Of a stretch of 64,000 nucleotides of DNA, positions 54,507 through 63,929 are shown in pieces. The position numbers were made by a program, and so were the translations under genes. The stretch is from Alkaliphilus sp. B6464. GTDB taxonomy: Bacteria > Bacillota > Clostridia > Peptostreptococcales > Natronincolaceae. How positions within the stretch are numbered: position 1 is the stretch's first letter; each line of letters opens with the position of its first letter. The notes under the pieces are model-generated. The model was not told the DNA's origin and made no database searches. It saw only the letters and a program-made list of their open reading frames with translations. The stretch is taken from NCBI RefSeq assembly GCF_018141165.1, contig NZ_CP058557.1, positions 3,162,001 through 3,226,000 of the forward strand, given 5' to 3'.

Positions 54507-54574
54507 TGCACATAAAAAGATTAAATACAAAAAAATAAAAGTCTCCCCTTCCCACCGAAGGTTACTTAATATAA

Positions 54575-54728
54575 ACTATTAGGCAGGTCTCCTGACTTGT
54601 GGATCATCCTACTCTCAACGCCTTCCCAGATATAATCCAGTGGATAAGTTGATTTCGTACTCACTTACAGTAGCGGGGGCTGTATTGGTTTTTCACCAAT
54701 TTCCCTATTAATCTTACAGAACCTAATG
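54575..54728 (-). ncRNA. Cobalamin (AdoCbl) riboswitch
   Basis: The minus strand carries the conserved parts in order: GGTTCTGTAAGATTAATAGGG near 54723, the TACTGTAAGTGAG region with GCCCCCGCTACTGT, GGGAAGGCG at about 54632, and the B12 box AGTCAGGAGACCTGCC at 54582-54597. It is followed by an intrinsic terminator at 54470-54506 and then btuF. It should switch off the ~10-kb btuFCD-cbi transcript when adenosylcobalamin is plentiful. Confidence 0.95.
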
Positions 54729-54846
54729 TTTCCTATTTAGTTTTCATCTACTATGTTAGCACACAATGGAATTTTATTCAATAAAGTTTCTTTGATAATG
54801 TACCAAGATTACAATAGAATACATTCTATAGGTGTTATGATGTTCC

Positions 54847-55758
54847 CTAGGAAGAATGTGTTGTTTTCCATTTTATTATTATACTAAGCTTGCAATCAGC
54901 TAGTTCTGCTGAAATTTCATGTCCCATTTGTTCGACTAATTCTTTTGTTATAGATAATCCAAGTCCTGTGCTTTTGTCACTCCTTGTGAGGTCAGCTGTA
55001 AAAAAACGTTCAAATAGATGGGCTATATCTCTCTCACTTAAATTATGTGCAACATTTGTAAATGTTGTTATAATATAACCGTCATACTCTTTTAACGATA
55101 TATATATACACTCATTTCCATACTTTAAAGCATTCTGTATTAGGTTTGAGAAAACTCTTTTTACTGCATTTTCATCAGCAATAATTAATGATACTTTTTC
55201 ATCTATATCGATAATAGGCTCTATCTCTTTAGTTAAAAAATCCTTATAGAATGATGCTATTAAATCACACATTATATTATTTATATTTACTGATTTAAGC
55301 TCAAACTTATATTCCTTACCTTCCAGTCTTGATAAATCATAAAAGCTAGATATTAAACTTTGTAATGACTCAGCTCTTCTTTTAACTATATCTGCATATT
55401 CTTTCTTTTCATGACAAGGTAAGCCATCATCCTCCATAAGCTGTATATAACCCATTATTGATGTAAGTGGTGTCCTCAGATCATGTGATATATTTGCAAT
55501 AGCCTGTCTAAGTTCTAAATCCATCCTCTTATGTTCAATTTCTGATTTTTGTTTTTCTTCTAAGGTTTTATTTATTTCTGAAGCCAAATTTTCCATCTCT
55601 TTATTAGAAAAAGTAAGTAATATTTTTGAATTAGTATTAGTCTTATTGATTCTACTTAGTTGATTAGTTATATTCTTAACTTCGTTATGTGATAAAATAC
55701 AAAGAGTGACAAATATGCCACATATAATTATAAGAAAAATAATAGTTAATAGTTGCAT
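54847..55758 (-). CDS. Sensor histidine kinase
   Basis: A 303-residue kinase with a single N-terminal membrane segment (about 1-25), a short coiled region, the HisKA box ANISHDLRTPLTSIMGYIQLMED (His about residue 92), and HATPase motifs NLIQNALKYG and STGLGLSITKELVEQMGH. With almost no extracellular loop it fits intramembrane-sensing kinases linked to ABC transporters. ATG 55758 follows GGAGGGTG. It is last in a leftward module with response regulator, ABC ATPase and permease genes. Confidence 0.92.
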   Translation of the reverse strand: MQLLTIIFLIIICGIFVTLCILSHNEVKNITNQLSRINKTNTNSKILLTFSNKEMENLASEINKTLEEKQKSEIEHKRMDLELRQAIANISHDLRTPLTSIMGYIQLMEDDGLPCHEKKEYADIVKRRAESLQSLISSFYDLSRLEGKEYKFELKSVNINNIMCDLIASFYKDFLTKEIEPIIDIDEKVSLIIADENAVKRVFSNLIQNALKYGNECIYISLKEYDGYIITTFTNVAHNLSERDIAHLFERFFTADLTRSDKSTGLGLSITKELVEQMGHEISAELADCKLSIIIKWKTTHSS

Positions 55759-55775
55759 AAATATCACCCTCCATT

Positions 55776-56528
55776 TTACTTAATCTCTTTTTTGTTAAAG
55801 TATAACATACCTAAAATTGTAAACACTACTGTAAATCCGATACCTACTAAAGCCGCAAAACCTAAAGTATTGCTCGCTACAGTATCAGCTTTTATATTGG
55901 ATAAGTTTGTTGTAATAAGAAACTTATTAATATTCATAAGTTTTGGAGACACAATTAATGAAAGTAGACTAATAATATTACCAGTCATAGAGAATACTCC
56001 GAAGTAAACAAAGCTAGACATTGTATTGTTTTTAAATATAATTCCTAGAAAAGTGCCTACAGATATTCCTCCAATCCATAGTGGGAGTGCTACCAGTAAT
56101 CTTAATGAAAAATCTTTAACTATATCTATTGAAAAGTCCCTACCAAGCCCAAACAGCATTGCTCCACTTCCTAAAAATACAGTTAGTATAATAAATGCCG
56201 CTATAGTAGATAGAACAACTGTAGCAATTATCTTTGATAAAACAATTCTGTTTCTAGGTATACCAAATGATACAGCATTCTTCAAAGTCAAATTTTTATT
56301 TTCTTCACTTGTAACAATGTCAATCATCATTAAAACTAGAAATAGTGGTAAATTAATTGATTGAATACCCATATACATTAATTCTGAAAGATCCATATTA
56401 GCATTAACACTTGTGGCCTTCATCAATATATTAAGTGATAATCCTAAACCGGATATTATAATTACAAAGCTCCAATAATATAGTCTGTTAAAATTTCTAT
56501 ACAGCTCAGCTTTAATATAATTAAGCAT
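55776..56528 (-). CDS. ABC-2 type transporter permease
   Basis: A 250-residue membrane protein with about six segments, of the ABC-2 permease type found in BcrB- and lantibiotic-immunity-like exporters (LNYIKAELYRNFNRLYYWSFV at the start; SFGIPRNRIVLSKIIATV). It follows the ATPase gene with a seven-base overlap (ATPase stop at 56521) and starts at ATG 56528 behind GGAGG. It probably exports or detoxifies a cell-wall-active peptide; the substrate is unknown. Confidence 0.85.
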   Translation of the reverse strand: MLNYIKAELYRNFNRLYYWSFVIIISGLGLSLNILMKATSVNANMDLSELMYMGIQSINLPLFLVLMMIDIVTSEENKNLTLKNAVSFGIPRNRIVLSKIIATVVLSTIAAFIILTVFLGSGAMLFGLGRDFSIDIVKDFSLRLLVALPLWIGGISVGTFLGIIFKNNTMSSFVYFGVFSMTGNIISLLSLIVSPKLMNINKFLITTNLSNIKADTVASNTLGFAALVGIGFTVVFTILGMLYFNKKEIK

Positions 56529-57444
56529 TATAATTACCTCCAATCAAATCAATAAAGTAATTTTCTAAATTGATACCAGTTTGATTTATGGAGGATACCA
56601 TAACTTCATTAAGGACAAGAGCCCGAGTTACTTTTTCAGGAGTATCTACATAATCATATAATCTAATTTCATTATTATTTAATACCTCATATTTTTTAGT
56701 TTCTAGTTGTTTTTCTATTATAACCGTAGCTTTTTCTGCATTGTCTACTTTAATCGCTAAATGACGCTTACATTTTCCTGCTAATTCCTTAGACGATATT
56801 TGTTCTAAAAGATAACCATTGTGAATAAACCCATAGTTAGTTGCAAGCTGAGAAAGTTCACCTAATATATGGCTTGATATAATTATTGTAATGTTTTTTT
56901 CCTTATTAAGTTTTAGTAGAAGCTCTCTAAATTCTACAATTCCAGTAGGATCCAACCCATTTATAGGCTCATCTAGTATAAGTAAATCTGGACTTCCAAT
57001 TATAGCGAAGGCTAAACCTAAACGTTGCTTCATACCAAGGGAAAAGTCTTTAAATTTTTTCTTCCCTGTATCCTCAAGGCCAACCATTTTAAGAGTATCC
57101 TCTACACATTTTTTGTCTACAATACCTTTTTGTATCCTATAATATTCAAGGTTTTTAGTTGCAGATAAGTATGGAAAAAAGCTTGGGGTTTCAATTATAC
57201 ATCCTGTTCTCATTCTTGATTTGCTTAGTCCATCATTTGATGTTTCACTAAATAACTCTATATCTCCACCAGATGGCATTGTAAGTCCACTTATCATTCT
57301 AAGTAGAGTTGTTTTTCCGGCTCCATTTTTACCAACAAGCCCATAAATATCTCCTTGCTTTATATCTATATTAACATTATTTACAGCAAGATGATTTTTG
57401 TATCTTTTAGTTATATCTTTTGTTTTAAGTACTGTTTCTGTCAC
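56521..57444 (-). CDS. ABC transporter ATP-binding protein (BcrA-like)
   Basis: A 307-residue ABC ATPase. Walker A is GLVGKNGAGKTTLLRMIS, the signature is FSLGMKQRLGLAFAI, and Walker B is LLILDEPINGLDPTG. The extended C-terminal ~90 residues are typical of the BcrA/lantibiotic-resistance subgroup. A GTG start follows AAGGAGGTTG. It works with the adjacent permease and is flanked by a two-component system, as in bacitracin-type resistance modules. Confidence 0.9.
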   Translation of the reverse strand: MTETVLKTKDITKRYKNHLAVNNVNIDIKQGDIYGLVGKNGAGKTTLLRMISGLTMPSGGDIELFSETSNDGLSKSRMRTGCIIETPSFFPYLSATKNLEYYRIQKGIVDKKCVEDTLKMVGLEDTGKKKFKDFSLGMKQRLGLAFAIIGSPDLLILDEPINGLDPTGIVEFRELLLKLNKEKNITIIISSHILGELSQLATNYGFIHNGYLLEQISSKELAGKCKRHLAIKVDNAEKATVIIEKQLETKKYEVLNNNEIRLYDYVDTPEKVTRALVLNEVMVSSINQTGINLENYFIDLIGGNYNA

Positions 57445-57532
57445 TTAAGTCAACCTCCTTTTTCTTGTATGACTATATATTAAAATACAATTTACAAGAC
57501 GGCATAAAGAAAAACTTAAGAAAGACTTAAGT

Positions 57533-58228
57533 TTATTCACTCATTTTAAATCCGATTCCCCATACTGTATGAATATACTCTGTATTTGGATCAGCTTTAG
57601 CCAGTTTTGATCGAAGATTACTTATGTGAACATTTACTGTATTATCATCACCTAAAAATTCATCCTTCCATACAGCTTCAAATAAATTAGCTTTTGTAAA
57701 AACTTTATTTGGGTAGGACATTAAAAGTTCCAATATAGCAAACTCCCTTGCTGTAACAGAAATTAGTTTACCCTTAATGGTAACCTCTACTGTTTCACTA
57801 TTTAATATTAAATCTTTATGTGATAATATATTTTGTTTTTCGTTTGTATTAGAAAACACCATATACCTTCTTAGTTGAGCTTCTACCCTTGCTAAAACCT
57901 CATTAATATCAAAGGGCTTTATAACGAAATCATCTGCGCCAAGTTTTAATACTTCTATCTTTATATCCTGTGCTAATTTTGCAGAAATAACTATAATAGG
58001 CATATTCTTTATTTTTCTTACATGAGAAATGATCTCCTCTCCTGCTATTCCTGGCAGCATTAAATCTAGTAAAACAAGTTGAAAATCATAATATTCAAGG
58101 CACATTTTAGCTTCAGAGCCTGAATAAGCTGCTCTTACATTATACCCCTGCTTACTCAACATTTTGCATAATAGATTATTTATATCTATATCATCTTCTA
58201 CTACTAATATGTTTATATCATCCCTCAT
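57533..58228 (-). CDS. OmpR-family response regulator
   Basis: A 231-residue response regulator. The receiver domain has EDD near the N-terminus, the phospho-acceptor Asp in LVLLDLMLPGIAG (about 55), and Lys in FVIKPF. The C-terminal winged helix has ELLMSYPNKVFTKANLFEAVW and HISNLRSKLAKADP. It probably controls the ABC genes that follow. It is the first gene of the four-gene module; an AGAGAGG-like site precedes the ATG. Confidence 0.95.
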   Translation of the reverse strand: MRDDINILVVEDDIDINNLLCKMLSKQGYNVRAAYSGSEAKMCLEYYDFQLVLLDLMLPGIAGEEIISHVRKIKNMPIIVISAKLAQDIKIEVLKLGADDFVIKPFDINEVLARVEAQLRRYMVFSNTNEKQNILSHKDLILNSETVEVTIKGKLISVTAREFAILELLMSYPNKVFTKANLFEAVWKDEFLGDDNTVNVHISNLRSKLAKADPNTEYIHTVWGIGFKMSE

Positions 58229-58309
58229 TCTATATACCTCTCTTTGTTCCTATAATTTATTTGCTTTTACATATTTAGTATAGTTTATTACATATTTGCT
58301 TTCAATGTT

Positions 58310-58347
58310 AAATATAAAGGAGACAATTTTTTGTCTCCTTTATATTT
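58310..58347. repeat. Perfect 17-bp inverted repeat upstream of the response regulator
   Basis: Arms aaatataaaggagacaa (58310-58326) and its exact complement (58331-58347) with a 4-base loop and no T-run. It lies between the T-box remnant and the response-regulator gene. It could be a weak terminator or a regulator binding site. Confidence 0.55.
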
Positions 58348-58410
58348 AATCTTTATTTAACTTATCTACTTCCTCCTCTCTACTTAATATTTAATTTTAA
58401 AAAACAAATA

Positions 58411-58500
58411 AAAAACCCCCATTCCTAAGAAAATCTTAGGAACGAGAGTTATCTTCGCGTTACCATTCTAATTTACTTGCACTTCGCAGTACAAGTCTCT
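58411..58500 (-). promoter_or_regulatory. Truncated T-box leader (antiterminator and terminator only)
   Basis: On the minus strand GAATGGTAACGCG (58456-58468) matches the T-box antiterminator sequence, preceded by a stem III-like hairpin CTTGTACTGCGAAGTGCAAG (58476-58495). A terminator follows with two fully paired 16-base arms (58415-58430 / 58434-58449) and T6. The ~80 bases between here and the DUF2809 stop are too short and AT-rich to hold stem I with the specifier loop. No amino-acid gene follows, so this looks like an orphaned tail of a T-box. Confidence 0.7.
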
Positions 58501-58573
58501 TTAAGTACGTCATATATTATGATTATACTCTATATTATGTGAATTATAAATATATTATATACCCATTTTAAAC

Positions 58574-58959
58574 TTATACCATAATAATTTGTTTTTCTAT
58601 TAAAACGCCTATTGCTATCCCAACAGTATATGCTAGTAAGTCACTCCACAAAAATCTGTACCCTAAAATTGACCTGCCAATTGTTGTGTTTCTTATTGTA
58701 TTTATCCATTGTGATTGATATAACTGACTAACCTCAATTGAGAAGGAAAATAAAAGAGATATAATAGTAATCCAAAAAGTATTTCTTCTATTAAACAAAA
58801 ATCCAAATATAAAAAAATCATAAGCGCCCATAGAGTATCTCCTAAATAAAGATTAACCGAATTTGGAAGATAATCTGATAAATATCTTGAACCTAAACCC
58901 AAAATAATAACTACTAAAGCTAATATGAAGTAAGTAAATCTATTTCTTTCTTTTAGCAT
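58574..58959 (-). pseudogene. DUF2809 membrane protein, frameshifted copy
   Basis: Two overlapping frames together encode a ~128-residue membrane protein nearly identical to the intact gene at 61206. The first runs from ATG 58959 through SRYLSDYLPNSVNLYLGDTLWALMIF, then shifts; the second holds FFIFGFLFNRRNTF to the C-terminus. The break is at a run of seven A (58811-58817) where the intact paralogue has eight (61461-61468). Either a one-base loss inactivated it, or slippage restores the frame. The same GAAAGGAATTTA ribosome site precedes both copies. Confidence 0.85.
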
Positions 58960-58988
58960 TAATTTTTAAATTCCTTTCAAAATCTTTT

Positions 58989-60101
58989 CTATATTTCGCC
59001 GTGTTTTATAAAATGAGCTAAAAGCAAATCTACCATTCTTCCATAACTTTTCGTTCCCTCTTTTTCACCATTTATTTTAAGATAAGTATCATTTACTCTA
59101 TTAGCTGTTTCATTCACTTTGCCTTTATATCCTTTCCAAAATTCAGTATAACTTCTGATATCTCTTTTTAGTTCGTCTGAATAAGTTGTACTTAAATTTG
59201 CTGCTAGTTCAGCATCTTCTACTGAAAGAGCATTCATGGAATGAATTAAAGCTAATATGGTTCCTGAGTATTGAAAATCTATGTCTGGATGAGCAGATGC
59301 CGTTAGATATGCAATATAATTCGCTTCATCCTCACTGGCAAATCCTCTTTGATGAGCCATTTCGTGAAGTACGGTAGCTGGTAGTAGTAAATTAGAAGTA
59401 GCCGTATTAACATTGGCCTCTGCTGTAAAAGGAAAATACATTCCTGTAATTCCTGTATAAAGCATTGGCTTAGAAAGAATTATTGGTTTAGGTCCTCCGT
59501 AATTACCAGAAAGTACTTTTACTGTTTTCCCAAGGGTTTCATAACCTAGAAATGCTCTAGAAAAAATATCTTTGTAACCTCCTGCTAAATGCATAACTCC
59601 ATCTGAATTTTCAGGTACATCTATTCTCAATATATTTGCCTTCTCAATTAAAGCTTCATTTAATTTATAGAGCTCTTCCTTCGAATAGGATTCTGTTTGT
59701 AAATCTAGTATTGCGCCTATAGGCATTCGACTATAATTGAAACCCCACATTAACATAAAAATTACATACACAACACAAATATAAGACAAAACCTTATAGA
59801 AAAATTGAAGAAACCCACCTTTTAATAGCTTATATATAAAAAGTACAACTATTACTGGAATCATAATTAGATGTCCAACATATAAGATCTCAGCTAAAGA
59901 AAATGGAAGTATACCTGTAATTTGGCTAACACCTTGGATTATCCACTTATTAATGGTACCCGAGTAATACCTTTCTAATATTTCCTGATGATTTCCCATA
60001 AATTTATTAATTGAAAAACATAATAGAATCATTATTAGTACCAAAAGTAGATTAGATTTCCTTTTAGACTTGAATTTATCAATGATTAACAAGCTATTCA
60101 T
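58989..60101 (-). CDS. DUF3810 membrane protein with HExxH motif
   Basis: A 370-residue protein with about three N-terminal membrane segments (ILLCFSINKF, EILYVGHLIMIPVIVVLFIY, VLSYICVVYVIFMLMWGFNY) and a C-terminal domain containing LHEMAHQRGFASEDEANYIAYL. This is an HExxH zinc-site motif with a downstream Glu-rich helix, as in DUF3810 proteins. A membrane-bound metallopeptidase is plausible but unproven for the family. It lies between the frameshifted DUF2809 gene and the D-cysteine desulfhydrase-like gene, same strand. Confidence 0.85.
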   Translation of the reverse strand: MNSLLIIDKFKSKRKSNLLLVLIMILLCFSINKFMGNHQEILERYYSGTINKWIIQGVSQITGILPFSLAEILYVGHLIMIPVIVVLFIYKLLKGGFLQFFYKVLSYICVVYVIFMLMWGFNYSRMPIGAILDLQTESYSKEELYKLNEALIEKANILRIDVPENSDGVMHLAGGYKDIFSRAFLGYETLGKTVKVLSGNYGGPKPIILSKPMLYTGITGMYFPFTAEANVNTATSNLLLPATVLHEMAHQRGFASEDEANYIAYLTASAHPDIDFQYSGTILALIHSMNALSVEDAELAANLSTTYSDELKRDIRSYTEFWKGYKGKVNETANRVNDTYLKINGEKEGTKSYGRMVDLLLAHFIKHGEI

Positions 60102-60134
60102 TTAAAATTTTCCTCTTTTCTATAATTTACAAGT

Positions 60135-61124
60135 CTAACTAAAAAATAAATCCTTTTTAGAAAATAACCCAAATAAACCACCAGTATGGATAAATAAAAT
60201 ATTCTTGTACTTATTAAAATTTCCTTTTTTTATTTCATTAACCAATCCATACATGGCTTTACCTGTATATACAGGGTCTAAAATAACTCCTTCAAGCTTA
60301 GCAAGATAATGTATAAATTCAAGTTCTTCAGATCTACTTATGGCGTATCCTTCGCCTACATATCCATCTATTATTTGAATCTCTTCCTTTGAAAAATCTA
60401 TAGTCTTATCAATATAACTAAAACTATCTTGAAGAATTTCATAAATTCTACTTTGAAAATAGGATGCACTATCGCAAACATTGATTCCAAAAATCTTAGT
60501 TCCATGTCCTAGTAATTTATTCGCCAAAAACATTCCTCCATAAGTGCCTCCAGAGCCGACAGCAAGAGCAATGGCATCAAATTCAATTCCCATTTTCTTT
60601 TCCTGCTCTAATATTTCTTCCATCCCAGTATAGTACCCAAATGTGCCTATCCCATTAGATGCCCCTTCAGGAATTATGTATGGCCTATATCCTTGCTTAA
60701 TGAGATTAGCTTTAATGCCTTCCATAATATCCATTCTTCTTTCTCTATAATCTTCAGGACTTATAAGCTTAATATCTGCTCCCAAAAGCTTATTAAGAAA
60801 GTAATTCCCCTCTAGAGAATCATTTCCACTGCTTCTAAGTACTACACAGGAAGCAAGTCCTAGTCTTGCAGCGGCTGCAACTGTTGCTCTCGCATGATTA
60901 GATTGTATTCCACCACAGGTAATTAAATAATTACAGTTTTGATCTAATGCTTCCTGTATAACATATTCTAGTTTTCGAATCTTGTTTCCTGAAACTTCAG
61001 ATCCTGTCTGGTCATCTCTTTTTATAAATATTTGAGGTCCACCTAATTCTTTTGACAATCGATCCAGTCTTTCTATTCTAGTAGGTAAGTTTGCAAGATG
61101 AATTCTATTTGGTAACTTTATCAT
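60135..61124 (-). CDS. D-cysteine desulfhydrase/ACC deaminase-family PLP enzyme
   Basis: A 329-residue fold-type II PLP enzyme. It opens LPNRIHLANLPTRIERLDRLSKELGGPQIFIKRDDQTGSEVSGNKIRKLEY, where the Lys of SGNKIRKLE is the PLP lysine. It then has CGGIQSNHARATVAAAARLG, AVGSGGTYGGM and HTGGLFGLF. This is the D-cysteine desulfhydrase/ACC deaminase family; members act on D-cysteine, ACC or related amino acids and cannot be separated by eye. It is within a leftward run of membrane-protein genes. Confidence 0.9.
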   Translation of the reverse strand: MIKLPNRIHLANLPTRIERLDRLSKELGGPQIFIKRDDQTGSEVSGNKIRKLEYVIQEALDQNCNYLITCGGIQSNHARATVAAAARLGLASCVVLRSSGNDSLEGNYFLNKLLGADIKLISPEDYRERRMDIMEGIKANLIKQGYRPYIIPEGASNGIGTFGYYTGMEEILEQEKKMGIEFDAIALAVGSGGTYGGMFLANKLLGHGTKIFGINVCDSASYFQSRIYEILQDSFSYIDKTIDFSKEEIQIIDGYVGEGYAISRSEELEFIHYLAKLEGVILDPVYTGKAMYGLVNEIKKGNFNKYKNILFIHTGGLFGLFSKKDLFFS

Positions 61125-61205
61125 TTTTTATCCCCTTTCTTATAACAAATAATTATATCCATTAGTAATGTATCCTAGATTTATATTATTTTCTAGTTTA
61201 TTTTT

Positions 61206-61610
61206 CTATTCTTTAATTATTATAAACTTAAAAATAATGTGTTTTTCTAGTAAAATACCTATTACTATTCCAACGATATATGCTAATAAGTCGCTCCACA
61301 AAAAACCATAACCTAAAACTAATCCACCAATTGTTGTGTTCCTTATTGTATTTATCCACTGCGCTTGATATAGCTGACTAATTTCAATTAAGAAGGAAAA
61401 CAAAAGAGATACCGTGGCAATACAAAAAGTATTTTTTCGCTTAAACAAAAATCCAAATATAAAAAAAATCATAAGTGCCCATAAAGTATCACCTAAATAA
61501 AGATGAACCCACTTTGGCAGAAAATCAGAAAAATGTCTTGATCCTAAACCTAAAATAATAACTAATAAAATAAATATGGAGTAAATGATTCTATTTCTTG
61601 CTTTTGCCAT
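61206..61610 (-). CDS. DUF2809 family membrane protein, intact copy
   Basis: A 134-residue protein with four predicted membrane segments and the family motifs GLGSRHFSDFLPKWVHLYLGDTLWALM and GFLWSDLLAYIVGI. Function unknown; it is distantly VanZ-like in topology. ATG 61610 has a GAAAGGAATTTA site identical to that of the frameshifted copy 2.6 kb downstream, so the duplication included the 5' region. Confidence 0.87.
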   Translation of the reverse strand: MAKARNRIIYSIFILLVIILGLGSRHFSDFLPKWVHLYLGDTLWALMIFFIFGFLFKRKNTFCIATVSLLFSFLIEISQLYQAQWINTIRNTTIGGLVLGYGFLWSDLLAYIVGIVIGILLEKHIIFKFIIIKE

Positions 61611-61698
61611 CAATTTCTAAATTCCTTTCGAAAGATAAAATATATTTTTCTTTTTAAAATGTATTTTGACATATTTTCAAAAAATCCTCTATTTTTCA

Positions 61699-61743
61699 AA
61701 ATACACCAACCATATTCTAAAACCAATACAGTTGGTGTATCTT
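61699..61743 (-). terminator. Probable terminator after the MetRS-like gene
   Basis: Arms atacaccaac (about 61702-61711) and gttggtgtat (about 61732-61741) with a 20-base loop and a short T-run on the minus strand, 80 bases after the stop codon at 61820. Confidence 0.6.
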
Positions 61744-61819
61744 CATTTACTAGAGATTAAAAATAGTGGATCAATTTTACTACCCTCATTAAATTTACAA
61801 AAATAAATCTAATATAAAA

Positions 61820-63847
61820 CTATACTATTTGACTAGGATGTTTTTTAAAAAAGTCTACTCTAGGTTCCAGAAACTTAAGTGAATGCTCTTGTGGATTATC
61901 CATAAAATCATATATTGTTTGGAAAATTCTATTCCAATCCCAAAACTTTTCATCTAAATTCAAGTATTCACGTATCATCTCTGTTCCCTCTGGTGCAATT
62001 GAATGCATTAGAACTGTAGCGGTCCGAAGCTCATGGAAAGTATCGATTAGAACCTGAGAACGAAGCTTTGAATCCTCATTTTCATCTACTAGTTTCATAT
62101 TTTTTACCCAACCTTTATTAATGTTACGAATATAGGTGTCCATAAGGTTCATTATTGTGTGAAATTCGTATTTATACATTAACTTTTCAAATTCAAGAAT
62201 TGTTTGATAGGACTCATATAATACTTCATCACTAATATTACCTACTGGTATTCTTCCATTATAATATTGTTGTACAGTATAAAAACAAGAGCGAGCAATC
62301 CGATTCAAAACATTTGTCAGTAAATTACCCTCCTTTAACACAGGATCACTATCCTTTTCTAATGCTTTTGGATTAAAAGGTTTAGGCTGAAAACTAGCAC
62401 TTCTAATTCCAAGGCTTAAACCTAAAAAGTGGGATCTTAATTGCTCGGCAGTGTAATAATCAAGTAACTCCCTTGCAGTAGGTGGTTTCACTTTACCACT
62501 ACTACTTGCTTTTTTATCTAAAAATAGTATATGACTATTTGAAATAAGATTAGGTAATTGAAGTTGCCCTTCTGATGGATGAATTGTTAGCTCTTTATCC
62601 TGAGTCGCCATAAACATTGCCATCTCTGCCAGTCCATAAAAATATATATTATCTTCACCTATAAATTGATATACTTCAGAATCTAAAGAGCACCACCACT
62701 CTTTCCATGCATCATTTTGATTATTTAATTGGTCAAGATAGGTTTTAGTAAAGGATATAGGTGCCCAAAGAGATTCTGGCCATACCCAAAAAGTAAGATT
62801 ATCTATTCCTTCGATGGATGGTGTTGGAACCCCCCATTCAATATTGCCAGTTAATCTAAAAGGAACTAATGTTTTTCCTGTACGAAAGTGGATTGACTTC
62901 TCTGCTAATAATAAGCAGGCCTTATCTCTTTCTTCCAGATTATCAAATATCATCATAAAAGAAGACTTTTTATTTTCATCTTGTAAAGTATATTTAGGAA
63001 GTTTATCCTGAATCGAGTTTAATAAATCCAGCTGATCTTTTTTTACATAAATAACAGGTGGCTTTAAAAATTCCTTAATAGTCCTTATTAAAGATGGTCT
63101 GCAATTAGGTATTCCCCCAAGATATTTCACCCATTTTTCTAATAAATTATGGAAACTATCCAGTTTAAAATACCAATTTGTTACATCCCTCATTTCTGGT
63201 TTCTTTCCAGAAAGAGTACTCTTAGGGTTTATAAGATCAACTGGCATATATTGATGGCCCAATGAACATTCATCGGCATATCCTTTTTCCGAAGAACATC
63301 CTTCAATAGGACATTGTCCAACCACTTGACGACCGTTTAGAAAAACATTAAGATCAGTATCGTAAAACTGTGATGTAGTTATTTTAGCAAGATGTCCATT
63401 CGAATAAAGTTTTTGAATAAACTCATTAGATACTTCACGATGAATCTCTGAAGAATGTCCAAAGCTAGAAGCTGCAAATAGATTTATATCAATATTATAG
63501 AGATCCAACACATCTTTTTGACGTTTATAATTATATTGAACAAAATCATTAATTGTTCCTTCAAGCTCCCCACTACTGACTAATTGACGATAATGCTCCG
63601 ATATTGGAGAACCGTAACAATCAGTACCGGAAACGAAAATAACGTTTTCTTTACCTATCCTATCGCGCAAAAATCTGGCAAAGGTATCAGCGTAGACGAA
63701 AACTCCCCCTATATGTCCTAAGTGAAGCTCTTTATTGCCATAGGGCATTCCCGCAGTAACTACTGCTCGCTTCGGAAATTTTGGTCTATTGCTTATATCG
63801 ATAGATTCTTTTACAGTATTAATCTTGTTTTCTATATCCTTATTCAT
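61820..63847 (-). CDS. Methionyl-tRNA synthetase-like class I tRNA ligase
   Basis: A 675-residue class I synthetase of the MetRS subgroup. The HIGH motif appears as LHLGHIGG (about 42-49), and the connective domain holds a Cys cluster (CPIEGCSSEKGYADEC) as in zinc-binding MetRS. WVWPESLWAPISF and an anticodon-domain region (LTNVLNRIARSCFYTVQQYYN) follow. The usual KMSKS loop reads KKASSSGKVKPP, missing the Met and second Lys. There is no C-terminal EMAP-like tRNA-binding domain. A T-box leader lies just upstream. It may be a second MetRS or a divergent paralogue with another role. Confidence 0.85.
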   Translation of the reverse strand: MNKDIENKINTVKESIDISNRPKFPKRAVVTAGMPYGNKELHLGHIGGVFVYADTFARFLRDRIGKENVIFVSGTDCYGSPISEHYRQLVSSGELEGTINDFVQYNYKRQKDVLDLYNIDINLFAASSFGHSSEIHREVSNEFIQKLYSNGHLAKITTSQFYDTDLNVFLNGRQVVGQCPIEGCSSEKGYADECSLGHQYMPVDLINPKSTLSGKKPEMRDVTNWYFKLDSFHNLLEKWVKYLGGIPNCRPSLIRTIKEFLKPPVIYVKKDQLDLLNSIQDKLPKYTLQDENKKSSFMMIFDNLEERDKACLLLAEKSIHFRTGKTLVPFRLTGNIEWGVPTPSIEGIDNLTFWVWPESLWAPISFTKTYLDQLNNQNDAWKEWWCSLDSEVYQFIGEDNIYFYGLAEMAMFMATQDKELTIHPSEGQLQLPNLISNSHILFLDKKASSSGKVKPPTARELLDYYTAEQLRSHFLGLSLGIRSASFQPKPFNPKALEKDSDPVLKEGNLLTNVLNRIARSCFYTVQQYYNGRIPVGNISDEVLYESYQTILEFEKLMYKYEFHTIMNLMDTYIRNINKGWVKNMKLVDENEDSKLRSQVLIDTFHELRTATVLMHSIAPEGTEMIREYLNLDEKFWDWNRIFQTIYDFMDNPQEHSLKFLEPRVDFFKKHPSQIV

Positions 63848-63929
63848 ATAACATCCTCTCCTTATATTTATCAGTTATTAATTACTTTTTCATTCTTATA
63901 CTACCTATTGAAAACTTATTTTCTGTAAT

